NCBI GenBank assembly: GCA_016235165.1
Contig: JACRLX010000007.1
Span: 124,001 to 188,000 of the forward strand
DNA: 64,000 nt
From: Rhodocyclales bacterium
GTDB lineage: Bacteria > Pseudomonadota > Gammaproteobacteria > Burkholderiales > Rhodocyclaceae
Direction: 5' to 3'
Position 1 is the first letter of the stretch. Each line of letters begins with the position of its first letter. Positions 1 to 10,071 of this stretch are shown here, in pieces. Under the pieces are notes generated by a model. It ran no database searches. It was given only the letters and a program-made list of their open reading frames with translations, and was not told the DNA's origin. The position numbers were made by a program, and so were the translations under genes.

Positions 1-1
1 G

Positions 2-1339
2 GCCTTCATCGCCAAGCAGCCCGTATTCGACCGCAGTCTTTCCGTGGCCGACCTGATTTCCCTGGCAAATCAGGAGGCCTCTGGCGGTCGCGCCGATGCC
101 TATGCCGTGCCGGCATCAAGAAAGCTGGTTGGACAATACCTGATGCTTTATCCGCCCCAGGCCCTGGAGCCATTCGTCAGCCACGACATGCGCCGAGCCA
201 ATATCGTGGTTCGTCACACCGTCCGTGAGTCATCATTGCTGAACGCGCACATCCATGAATTGCGGCAGGCGGTATCGAGCTACGCAGGCCCCACCATGGT
301 AACCGCCGTGGTCGGGGAAAACCTGCTGATCAACGCGCCAGCCCAACGCATGCTGATCGACCTGGCCAAGGTTTCAGCCGCGATCCTGATCCTTGTATTC
401 ATTGGCGTATCGGCAACCTACACATCGATCAAGGGCGGCATCATCGCCTTGATGCCCAGCGTGCTGCCCATGGTCATCATCCTGGGCGGCATGAGGATCC
501 TCGAAATTCCGGTCAGCACGACCACCATACTCATCGCGGTGATCATCATGAGCGTGTCCATCGACGGCACGCTCCACCTGTTCTCCCGCTACAGTGAACT
601 CTGCCGCCGCACCCACGACTATCGAAACGCCGTGGTGGCGACCTTGAACAGTGAAGCCGCGCCGATGACAGCCATTTGCCTGGCCCTGGCGGCGGTCCTG
701 GGTACCTTGGCCTTGTCCGACTTTGCCTTGATCGCCCAGTTCGGCTTGCTGGCAGCCGCCGCCATGGCTGTGGCCCTGTTTGCCAACCTGCTGATGACAC
801 CGCTGGTCATGTCGCGTATCCGCCTGGTCGGCCTCTATGAAATTCTCGCCATGTCCATGGATCGCGACACCCTGACCAACAGTCCGCTTTTCCGTGGCAT
901 GAGCAACTACCAGATCCGCAAGACCATCCTCATTTCCGAACTTTGCAAGTTTCAGGACGGGGAGCGCCTGATCGAACAGGGCACGCGTGGGCGCAGCATG
1001 TACCTGGTGATACGCGGACAACTGGAAGTCGTGCGTCGCGACGATGGACGCAGCCGGCGCCAGGCCTTGCTAGGGCCGGGCGACGTCTTCGGCGAAATCG
1101 GCTTCGTCAACTCCACCTATCGAACCGCCGACGTCCGCGCACTGGGCGATGTCTCCACGCTGCGCTTCGACTACGATCGACTCGAGGGCGACCTGCTGCT
1201 CTTCCCGCGCATCATGGCGAAGTTGAATTTCAACATCAGCGGCATCCTTGGTCGCCGCCTGGCGGAGGTAGTCGAGGAAACGCAATCGCCCGCCGCCGAA
1301 GCGGCTGCATCCCAGGCGACACCCGCGCGCGGTTCCTGA
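2..1339 (+). CDS. RND/MMPL-type transporter C-terminal part fused to a cyclic nucleotide-binding domain (5' truncated by window edge)
   Basis: The frame is open to the left edge, so the N-terminal part is missing; the first in-frame ATG at 44 is probably not the start. The visible part has a periplasmic stretch, then several hydrophobic segments between roughly residues 105 and 265, as in the second half of RND/MMPL exporters ('SVSIDGTLHLFSRYSE' resembles the GxxxDY-type transmembrane motif). About 140 C-terminal residues form a cyclic nucleotide-binding (Crp-like) fold with 'GDVFGEIGF' followed by 'STYRTADVRA', matching a phosphate-binding cassette including its Arg. Known: such domains bind cAMP or related nucleotides. 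Inferred: transport or lipid/hopanoid export gated by a nucleotide. An adenylate cyclase lies 6.7 kb away. The substrate is unknown. Confidence 0.75.
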   Translation, partial: AFIAKQPVFDRSLSVADLISLANQEASGGRADAYAVPASRKLVGQYLMLYPPQALEPFVSHDMRRANIVVRHTVRESSLLNAHIHELRQAVSSYAGPTMVTAVVGENLLINAPAQRMLIDLAKVSAAILILVFIGVSATYTSIKGGIIALMPSVLPMVIILGGMRILEIPVSTTTILIAVIIMSVSIDGTLHLFSRYSELCRRTHDYRNAVVATLNSEAAPMTAICLALAAVLGTLALSDFALIAQFGLLAAAAMAVALFANLLMTPLVMSRIRLVGLYEILAMSMDRDTLTNSPLFRGMSNYQIRKTILISELCKFQDGERLIEQGTRGRSMYLVIRGQLEVVRRDDGRSRRQALLGPGDVFGEIGFVNSTYRTADVRALGDVSTLRFDYDRLEGDLLLFPRIMAKLNFNISGILGRRLAEVVEETQSPAAEAAASQATPARGS

Positions 1340-1345
1340 CCAAAC

Positions 1346-3418
<2,073 letters not shown>

Positions 3419-3520
3419 AGCCTACTCTCTTGTTTATTTATGGAAACCCGGCGAAATCCTGATGACGGGGCACCGCGGCTATCGGGTATTATTGCGCGCT
3501 TTGCGCTGGCGCAAGAAAAT

Positions 3521-3544
3521 CGCCGTCCCGCCAGCGCCGACTTT
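3521..3544 (+). repeat. Dispersed short repeat, copy 1
   Basis: Copy reading CGCCGTCCCGCCAGCGCCGA followed by CTTT. It lies 26 bases upstream of the aminotransferase ATG, in the uvrB/aminotransferase gap. The same core recurs at 20332, 24385, 38383, 41457, 49306 and 62136 (plus strand) and as a partial copy at 60871 (minus strand). Confidence 0.75.
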
Positions 3545-3570
3545 CACAATCTCAAGTATCCGGAGCCCCC

Positions 3571-4770
3571 ATGTCCTCACTCTTCGCCGCCGTCGAAATG
3601 GCCCCCCGCGACCCCATCCTGGGCCTCAACGAAGCCTTCAACGCCGACACGAATCCGAACAAGGTGAACCTCGGCGTCGGCGTCTATTTCGGCGACGACG
3701 GCAAGATCCCGCTACTGGGCGCGGTCAAGGCGGCCGAGAAGGCCCGCCTGGAAACCCAGCCGGCGCGTGGCTACCAACCGATCGAGGGTATCCCCGCCTA
3801 CAACAACGCGGTGCAGAACCTGCTTTTCGGCAAGGATTCGGAACTGCTCGCCGCCGGCCGCGCCATCACCTGCGAATGCCTGGGTGGCACCGGCGCGCTC
3901 AAGGTCGGCGCCGATTACCTGAAGCGCCTGCTGCCCGAGTCCAAGGTCTATATCAGCGACCCGAGCTGGGAAAACCACCGCGCCCTGTTCGAATCGGCCG
4001 GCTTCACGGTCGAAAACTACGCCTATTACGACGCGGCGACGCGCGGCGTGAACTTCGCCGGCATGAAGGCGGCGCTGGCCGCGATGCCGGCCAAGTCCAT
4101 CGTCGTGCTGCACGCCTGCTGCCACAACCCCACCGGCGCCGACCTGTCGGGCGAGCAGTGGAAAGAAGTCGTCGAACTGGTCAAGCAGCGCGACCTCGTC
4201 GCCTTCATCGACATGGCCTACCAGGGCTTCGCCGATGGCATCAAGCCCGACGCCATCGCGCTCGACCTGTTCGCTGCCTCCGGCCTGCAGTTCGTGGTTT
4301 CCAGCAGTTTCAGCAAATCCTTCTCGCTGTATGGCGAGCGTGTCGGCGCACTGACCATCGTCACCGCCGGCAAGGACGAATCGGCCCGCGTGCTGTCGCA
4401 GGTCAAGCGCGTGATCCGCACCAACTATAGCAACCCGCCGACCCATGGCGGCGCCGTGGTCGCCGCCGTGCTTGCCAGCCCCGAACTGCGCCAGCAGTGG
4501 GAAGATGAACTCGCCGGCATGCGCGAGCGCATCCGCACCATGCGCAACAGCCTGGTAGACAAGCTCACCGCCGCTGGCGCCGCCGGCTTCGACTTCATCA
4601 AGGTGCAGCGCGGCATGTTCAGCTACACCGGCCTCAGCGCCGCCCAGGTCGAACGCCTGAAGACTGAGTTCGGCATCTACGCCGTCAGCACCGGCCGCAT
4701 CTGCGTCGCCGCGCTCAACACGCGCAACATCGACTACGTGGCCAAGGCCATCGCCACCGTGATCAAGTAA
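3571..4770 (+). CDS. Class I aspartate/aromatic amino acid aminotransferase
   Basis: PLP-dependent transaminase of the AspC/TyrB family (aspartate or aromatic amino acid with 2-oxoglutarate). The 399 residues include 'CHNPTGAD', 'SFSKSFSLYGERVG' with the Schiff-base lysine at about residue 249, and the C-terminal substrate Arg region 'STGRICVAALN'. Length matches the 395-400 of the family. AspC and TyrB cannot be separated from sequence alone; betaproteobacterial members usually accept both aspartate and aromatic substrates. It stands alone, upstream of tRNA-Asn, and a dispersed repeat copy ends 26 bases before its ATG. Confidence 0.93.
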   Translation: MSSLFAAVEMAPRDPILGLNEAFNADTNPNKVNLGVGVYFGDDGKIPLLGAVKAAEKARLETQPARGYQPIEGIPAYNNAVQNLLFGKDSELLAAGRAITCECLGGTGALKVGADYLKRLLPESKVYISDPSWENHRALFESAGFTVENYAYYDAATRGVNFAGMKAALAAMPAKSIVVLHACCHNPTGADLSGEQWKEVVELVKQRDLVAFIDMAYQGFADGIKPDAIALDLFAASGLQFVVSSSFSKSFSLYGERVGALTIVTAGKDESARVLSQVKRVIRTNYSNPPTHGGAVVAAVLASPELRQQWEDELAGMRERIRTMRNSLVDKLTAAGAAGFDFIKVQRGMFSYTGLSAAQVERLKTEFGIYAVSTGRICVAALNTRNIDYVAKAIATVIK

Positions 4771-4780
4771 GGCTTTCGTG

Positions 4781-4809
4781 TTGCGGTGCGAGGCGGAAGC
4801 CCTTATAAT
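4781..4809 (+). promoter_or_regulatory. Sigma-70 promoter of tRNA-Asn
   Basis: TTGCGG, a 17-base spacer and a perfect TATAAT at 4804-4809. The -10 box ends 15 bases before the tRNA 5' end, as expected for a short leader. Confidence 0.75.
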
Positions 4810-4824
4810 TCGCCCCGCTTCAAT

Positions 4825-4900
4825 TCCTCGATAGCTCAGTCGGTAGAGCGCCGGACTGTTAATCCGTAGGTCCCTGGTTCGAGCCCAGGTCGAGGAGCCA
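4825..4900 (+). tRNA. tRNA-Asn (anticodon GTT)
   Basis: A 76-base cloverleaf with encoded CCA. The acceptor stem TCCTCGA pairs with TCGAGGA, the D arm is GCTC...GAGC, the anticodon loop CTGTTAA carries GTT, and the T arm contains GGTTCGAGCC. It closely resembles E. coli tRNA-Asn. It has its own promoter and a terminator just downstream, so it is a monocistronic unit. Confidence 0.97.
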
Positions 4901-4912
4901 TCCAATCCGATG

Positions 4913-4942
4913 ACGGGCACCTTTAACAGGGTGCCCGTTTTC
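4913..4942 (+). terminator. Rho-independent terminator of tRNA-Asn
   Basis: A perfect 9-bp stem (ACGGGCACC / GGTGCCCGT) with an 8-base loop runs into a T-rich tail. It starts 13 bases after the tRNA CCA. Confidence 0.88.
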
Positions 4943-5160
4943 TCTTGTTCCGCAACGAAAGATCGGCCCCGTCATCTGGAGCGAGGGCCAGCGCGGACGC
5001 GCTTGAGTTCATGCCAGGGTTCTCCAGCCCACCGACCGGCAGTGATATCCTTTCCCTGCAGTCTCATCCTCGCGGACAGGCGTGAAATTCCACCGGCAAC
5101 AATCGATTCCGAACGCTAGAATCCGCCACTCTTGGTTTTCTCGATAAGGAAAGGTCATCC

Positions 5161-5847
5161 ATGACTATGAACCTCATGCAGGGCAAGGCCGCGCGCTTCG
5201 TTCCCATCATTCTGGGCCTGCTGGCCCTGATATTCGCCGCACTGGCGGCCATGTTCGCAAGTCAGGCCGGCGATCTCGAAGCCTCTCTGGCCGAAGCCCA
5301 CGCCGGCGCAAGCAAAGCCCAGCAGGATGCGCAGGCGGCGAAGAAGAAGGCTGACGACGCGCTCAAGACTGCCAGCACAAAGATTGCCGCCCTGGAAGCC
5401 GAACGCGCCGAAGCCGAGAAACTGAAATTGCTCCTGGCCGCCATCGAGCCCCAGATTGCCCCCGCGCTTGAGGCAGCCAGCAGGGTACGTGTCGGCAAGC
5501 CTGATGCTCGTGCCGCCGGATTGGTTGGCCTCGGCCTGATCGGGCAAGTTGCCCACGGCACCAAGAATGAAACCGCACTCCAGACCCTTGATCGCGGACT
5601 CGCCATCGACCCGGCAAACTGCGCCGCGATCCACGCGGTCAACCTCGGAGGCGCGAAGAAGATCGACGTCACTCCTGAATGCGCTGCGCTTCTCCCCGCC
5701 GCGGCACCGGCACCCGCTGCCGCCGCAGCACCGGCAAAGGATGCCAAGGCGGCCGAAGCCAAGCCTGCCGCGGACGCCAAACCTGCCGCCGAAGCAAAGC
5801 CGGCAACACCGGCCGCCCCCGCCGCAGCGCCAGCCGCCAAGGGCTGA
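5161..5847 (+). CDS. Membrane-anchored coiled-coil protein with Ala/Pro/Lys-rich tail
   Basis: I do not recognise a family. The 228 residues start with a short basic N-terminus and one strong hydrophobic segment (about residues 13-35). An Ala/Glu/Lys-rich predicted coiled coil (about 38-105) and a small globular part with two Cys follow. The last 55 residues are a low-complexity tail built from 'AKPAA' units. The layout suggests an inner-membrane-anchored periplasmic protein with a flexible tail. An AAGGAAAGG ribosome-binding site precedes the ATG. The gene has its own upstream gap and is followed by phnA-like on the same strand. Confidence 0.75.
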   Translation: MTMNLMQGKAARFVPIILGLLALIFAALAAMFASQAGDLEASLAEAHAGASKAQQDAQAAKKKADDALKTASTKIAALEAERAEAEKLKLLLAAIEPQIAPALEAASRVRVGKPDARAAGLVGLGLIGQVAHGTKNETALQTLDRGLAIDPANCAAIHAVNLGGAKKIDVTPECAALLPAAAPAPAAAAAPAKDAKAAEAKPAADAKPAAEAKPATPAAPAAAPAAKG

Positions 5848-5942
5848 GCCTGCTTCGGCACCGCGCCATGGCCGGCGTGGTGCCGAATGCCCGACTCATG
5901 GCGCGTCGGGCATGAAACGCCGCAATCAACCCGAAAGACCGC

Positions 5943-6281
5943 ATGAACTCCCTGCCGCCCTGCCCGCAATGCAAATCCGAATTCACCTATGAGGACGGCG
6001 AGAATTTCGTCTGCCCCGAGTGCGCCCACGAATGGCCCAGGCGGCCGGCAAGCGCCACGGAGGAAATCCGCGTCGTGCGCGATGCCAATGGCAACGAACT
6101 GCATGACGGTGACAGCGTCACGGTGATCAAGGACCTCAAGATCAAGGGATCGTCCTCGGTGGTCAAGGTCGGCACCAAGGTCAAGAACATCCGCCTGGTC
6201 GATGGCGACCACGACATCGACTGCAAGATCGACGGCATCGGCGCGATGTCGCTCAAGTCGGAATTCGTGCGCAAGGCCTGA
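5943..6281 (+). CDS. PhnA/YjdM-family zinc-ribbon protein
   Basis: The 112 residues begin with a zinc ribbon ('[13 protein letters not shown]...CPECAHEW'). The conserved PhnA C-terminal domain with '[17 protein letters not shown]' follows. This is the E. coli YjdM (formerly PhnA) family. The name came from its position near phosphonate genes; its role remains unclear, although some members are linked to phosphonoacetate metabolism. No other phosphonate gene is nearby, so no pathway is assigned. Confidence 0.92.
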   Translation: MNSLPPCPQCKSEFTYEDGENFVCPECAHEWPRRPASATEEIRVVRDANGNELHDGDSVTVIKDLKIKGSSSVVKVGTKVKNIRLVDGDHDIDCKIDGIGAMSLKSEFVRKA

Positions 6282-6434
6282 AAAGCACGCACACGCGCGA
6301 CTGATACTTTCCTGGCAGCCGTCACCCACCGGCATGTAAGGCGCCCAGAAGAAGGCCCTTACTCGCGATCCGCTTCCTGGAACTGACGATATCGGGAATA
6401 GTCGGGCGGTTGAATTCGCCTCAAGCTTCCGAAA

Positions 6435-6710
6435 TCATTTCCTGGGTGCTACCGGCGCATCCTGTTTTGCGTCGCCCGATTTTCCGTCGGTCTTGGTCTT
6501 GGCCTGATCGTCGGCCGGCGGATTCTTCTTGACGCTGCGGGTCGCGCCGCCCACCGTCTTGGTCGGCTTGCCCATTGCGGATGGCGCCAGCCCGGTCGAG
6601 GCATCGGCACCGGCCGGTGCCGCGTCCTTGCCGGCGGCTGGGGTCGTTTGCGCCAGAACGGAGGCCGAGGCAAGAACAGCACAGGATGCAACTATCGCAA
6701 GAACTTTCAT
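6435..6710 (-). CDS. Small secreted protein of unknown function
   Basis: A 91-residue protein with a clear Sec signal peptide (basic 'MKVLAIVASC' start, cleavage expected after 'VLAQ'). A Pro/Ala/Lys/Asp-rich, low-complexity mature part with no Cys follows. I chose the ATG at 6710 over one at 6737 because it places the signal peptide at the N-terminus. The gene starts 11 bases after the stop of the upstream kinase gene on the same strand, so it may be co-transcribed with it. The family is not recognised. Confidence 0.65.
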   Translation of the reverse strand: MKVLAIVASCAVLASASVLAQTTPAAGKDAAPAGADASTGLAPSAMGKPTKTVGGATRSVKKNPPADDQAKTKTDGKSGDAKQDAPVAPRK

Positions 6711-6720
6711 TGATTTCACC

Positions 6721-8067
6721 TTAACCACGTATGCCATTATCGATTTGACCGACTATCCGCACCAACTGGTCGCGGGTAGCCACCAAAGTCTCCTTGAAAA
6801 ATTCCGTTCCCCCGCCGGCGGATCCCGACCCGCGTCGCGAATGCGACGCCAGGTAGGTGGCCAGCCTGGGCAGGAGTTTGCCCAGCAGTTCTGGATTCTC
6901 GCATAGATCAAGCAAGGACAAAATGCCGATCCTGGCCTTGCTTTCCGGCTTGAAACCGCCTGGAACCGCGCCCTGTGGCTGGGTACCGCAAATCCATACC
7001 AGATCGCCACGCCCGGCACAAAAAGGGCCATCGCGGGTCGCGATGTCCACCCTGCCGTCAAGCACAAACGCCACGTCCGCCTGCCCCGGCTGGAACACGC
7101 CGACGTCGCCGGCATTCCACACGCGGTAGGCGTTGGCCAAACGCCGATACTCGGTTTGTTCCAGCCCCTCGAACAAGCCGATTCCCATCTGCCGGAAGGC
7201 TTCGGCGGCAACATCGCCAAGCGTCTCGCCCGCATGGGCGGAACTGCGCGGCGACAAGGCTGCGCCGAAGGCTTCCCAAGTCGGGAATCGATCCGAAGGC
7301 AGCTTGGCCAGGGCACGATTGATGGCTGCCGCCAGCCCCGCAGGCAAATCCGGGCGCAGGCTTTCGACCGGAGCGTGGGGCTCGTAGAGAATCCGGAACG
7401 AAACCGCCTGCGAATCCGGGGCATCGAAGGGAAGCTGCCCGGTAAGCAGCTGGTACAGCACCACACCAAAGGAAAACATGTCGGAGCGCGAATCCAGGTT
7501 GTCGCCGCGTACCTGTTCCGGCGACATGAAGGCCGGCGAGCCAAAGTTGGCGATGGCGGATTTGTCCAGGTTGCGAAAGATCGCGCCGCCGAAATCCGTG
7601 ATCCGGACTTCGCCCGGCGCCACGCGCAGGATGTTGGCCGGCTTGATATCACGATGGATAACCCCGCAGCGCGAGGCGTAGCCAAGCGCGGTGCAGCACT
7701 TGCGCGCGATTTCGACGATCTCGTCGAGCGGCAGGCGCCTGTCGGCCGTGGTGTAGGGTTGCAAGTCACCACCGCCGACATACTCCATCACCACGTAGTC
7801 GTATTCGTTGTCGTCGAAGGTCTCGAACACCGTGATCAAATAAGGATGGAACAGCTTCCAGCTCAGGGTGGTCTCGTTGGCCACCAGAATCCGCCGATGC
7901 TCGGAGTCCTGGCCGCCGCCCTCGCCGCGTATCACCTTGATCGCCAGCTGGGCCGAGGATCGCTCGCTGCTGGCGATGAATACCTTGCCGCTGGCGCCTC
8001 TGCCCAGTTCACGGCCAACGACATAACCGTGCTCGCGCAGCCTGGCTTCCAACTCGGCCATTTTCAT
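6721..8067 (-). CDS. Serine/threonine protein kinase with C-terminal degenerate cyclic-nucleotide-binding-like domain
   Basis: A 448-residue Hanks-type kinase. It shows the Gly-rich loop 'GRGASGKV' (22-29), the ATP lysine K44, the catalytic 'HRDIKPAN' (138-145), DFG at 158-160 and 'SPEQV' in the activation segment, so it should be active. From about residue 310 a beta-rich segment ('GVFQPGQADVAFVLDGRVDI') resembles a cyclic nucleotide-binding fold but lacks a clear phosphate-binding cassette. No transmembrane helix is seen. Its ATG overlaps the cyclase stop (ATGA), so cyclase and kinase are translationally coupled. I infer one signalling unit, with cAMP or another signal modulating the kinase. 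Confidence 0.9.
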   Translation of the reverse strand: MKMAELEARLREHGYVVGRELGRGASGKVFIASSERSSAQLAIKVIRGEGGGQDSEHRRILVANETTLSWKLFHPYLITVFETFDDNEYDYVVMEYVGGGDLQPYTTADRRLPLDEIVEIARKCCTALGYASRCGVIHRDIKPANILRVAPGEVRITDFGGAIFRNLDKSAIANFGSPAFMSPEQVRGDNLDSRSDMFSFGVVLYQLLTGQLPFDAPDSQAVSFRILYEPHAPVESLRPDLPAGLAAAINRALAKLPSDRFPTWEAFGAALSPRSSAHAGETLGDVAAEAFRQMGIGLFEGLEQTEYRRLANAYRVWNAGDVGVFQPGQADVAFVLDGRVDIATRDGPFCAGRGDLVWICGTQPQGAVPGGFKPESKARIGILSLLDLCENPELLGKLLPRLATYLASHSRRGSGSAGGGTEFFKETLVATRDQLVRIVGQIDNGIRG

Positions 8068-10016
8068 TTGGCGGCCTCCCGCGTATCCGCAACACGACCG
8101 AGAACATGGTGCACCTCGACCATTTCGCGCTTGCCGTGCAGGCGGAATTCGCCCAGCCGCTCGACGCTGAAGCTCGCATCGAGGCAATGGCGCGTGGTCT
8201 CGCTGATCAGGATGCGGCTCGACCGATCGCCGCGCCCACCCTTGTCCAGCCCTTCCAGGCGCGCCGCGACATTGACCGTATCGCCGATCACCGTGTATTC
8301 CATGCGCTGGGTGCTGCCGATGCTGCCCGCCACCACCGGCCCGGTGTGGATGCCCATGCGCACCGCGATGGTCGGCAACCCGGCGGCGACAAAGCCTTCG
8401 TTGAGCCTGTCGATCGCCGCGCCGAACTCGATGGCCGAGGCCACGGCGCGGCGCGCATCGGCAAAGATTTCCTCCTTGCTCAGGCGCGGAATCGGCACGC
8501 CGAAGACCGCCATCACGGCGTCGCCGATGAACTTGTCGATCGAGCCGCCATTGCGATGGATGATGGAAACGGCGGCCTCGAAGTAGGCGTTGAGCAAGCT
8601 GGTCAGTTCCTTCGGCGAGAGCACCTCGGCCTTGGAAGTAAAACCGGCCAGGTCGCAGAAGAACACCGTGGCGACCAGCTGTTGGGGCGCGGGCATGCCG
8701 CCGCTGCCGAGCACCTCGTTGCGCCGGGTCCAGATCTGTTCGGCGACATCGTGGGAAAAGTAGCGGCTGAACAGGCTCATCATCTGCCTGCGCAGTTGGG
8801 ACTGCGAATGCATGGCATAGGCGATGGCCCAACCGAGGCCGCCAACCCAGGCCAGCAATGCCGGCGTCAGCGCCAGCCACCATCCGGCCTGGAACAGGGC
8901 GGCATGGATGACCACAAGGGCCAGCACGCCACCCGATCCGGCGAGCAGCAACAACGGCAGGCGTTGCAGGCGCCAGCCGAGCGCCAGGGCCAGGGCGGCC
9001 AGCGCCAGAACCCAGGCCTGGCCGAGCGGGGCCGGCATGCTGAGAAGCTGACGCCCTTCGCCCTCGGCCAAACGCAGGAGCTGCGCCACGATCTGGGCAT
9101 GGACCTCGATGCCGAAGGCCTGGCGATCGCCAACGATCCGGTTCGACGGCACGGAAAAGAAATCCTTCACGCCCTGCGCCGCGGTACCGACGATGACCAG
9201 GCGTCCCTTGAAATTCTGCGCCGCGGCACGCCCCTCGATCACGTCGGCGACGCTGAAGCGGCGGAAACCGTCGACCGCATCGCGGTAGTCGATCAGGAGT
9301 TGATAACCCCCGTTATCGACATCGTGGTACGGACCTTCGCCGGCATCGATGGGGCGAATCGTGCGCGCGCCAAGCCGGATGCGCGCGGTATCGCCGACGC
9401 GCTCCGGCTTGATGCCTTTCGCTTCCAGCGCGCGAAGCGCCAGTCGCAGTCCGAACGAAGTCTGGCTACGGTTGCCATCCTCGGCAAACAGCAAGGCCCG
9501 CCGCGTCACGCCATCGTCATCGATCGGAATGTCGGCGAAGCCGATCTGGCTGGTACCGCGGATGCTCCGCGGCCCTTCGATGGCCACCTGCCGGCCCGAG
9601 GAAAGCTTGGATACGAAGACGACATTGCGTCGCTTGCGCAACAGCTCGGCCAGCACTTCCTCGTCGCCGCCAACCGGGCGATCCCGATACAGATCGACGC
9701 CGACGGCGACGGCGCCGGCGGCGACGACCTGCTCGATCACGGCCGCAAGCTTGTCGTCGGGCAGCGGCCAGCCGTATTTCTGCAAGTCCTCGTCGGTGGA
9801 CCCCACCAGCACCACGGGAAGTTCGCCGCGCGGCTGGCTTGACAGGGCAATTGCCGTGTCATACACCAGCAGCTCGATGCGCTCCAGCCAGCCCAGCCAG
9901 CCGGCGGCGCCGATCAGGCCGCAGATCATCAGCCAGGCCAGGGCCAGCTTTCCGGCCGCGCCGGCGCGCAGCGCCTGCACTACAGGTTTCAGGGATTTCA
10001 GCTTGGACAGGGACAC
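8064..10016 (-). CDS. CHASE2-domain class III adenylate cyclase
   Basis: A 650-residue membrane enzyme making cAMP from ATP. There is an N-terminal transmembrane segment (about 24-44), an extracytoplasmic CHASE2 sensor (about 45-330), three transmembrane helices (about 335-405) and a class III cyclase domain (about 450-615). Metal-binding Asp residues lie in 'FFCDLAGF' and 'DKFIGDAVMAVFG'. The Lys in 'DKFIGD' and the Thr in 'YTVIGDTVNVAARL' are the adenine-type pair rather than the Glu/Cys pair of guanylate cyclases. The gene is upstream of, and overlaps, the Ser/Thr kinase gene. The CHASE2 ligand is unknown. Confidence 0.93.
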   Translation of the reverse strand: MSLSKLKSLKPVVQALRAGAAGKLALAWLMICGLIGAAGWLGWLERIELLVYDTAIALSSQPRGELPVVLVGSTDEDLQKYGWPLPDDKLAAVIEQVVAAGAVAVGVDLYRDRPVGGDEEVLAELLRKRRNVVFVSKLSSGRQVAIEGPRSIRGTSQIGFADIPIDDDGVTRRALLFAEDGNRSQTSFGLRLALRALEAKGIKPERVGDTARIRLGARTIRPIDAGEGPYHDVDNGGYQLLIDYRDAVDGFRRFSVADVIEGRAAAQNFKGRLVIVGTAAQGVKDFFSVPSNRIVGDRQAFGIEVHAQIVAQLLRLAEGEGRQLLSMPAPLGQAWVLALAALALALGWRLQRLPLLLLAGSGGVLALVVIHAALFQAGWWLALTPALLAWVGGLGWAIAYAMHSQSQLRRQMMSLFSRYFSHDVAEQIWTRRNEVLGSGGMPAPQQLVATVFFCDLAGFTSKAEVLSPKELTSLLNAYFEAAVSIIHRNGGSIDKFIGDAVMAVFGVPIPRLSKEEIFADARRAVASAIEFGAAIDRLNEGFVAAGLPTIAVRMGIHTGPVVAGSIGSTQRMEYTVIGDTVNVAARLEGLDKGGRGDRSSRILISETTRHCLDASFSVERLGEFRLHGKREMVEVHHVLGRVADTREAAK

Positions 10017-10071
10017 GGCGGCTCCCGGGAATTTCAGCGGGCGATTATCACCCAGCCGCCCGACTTCGCGC

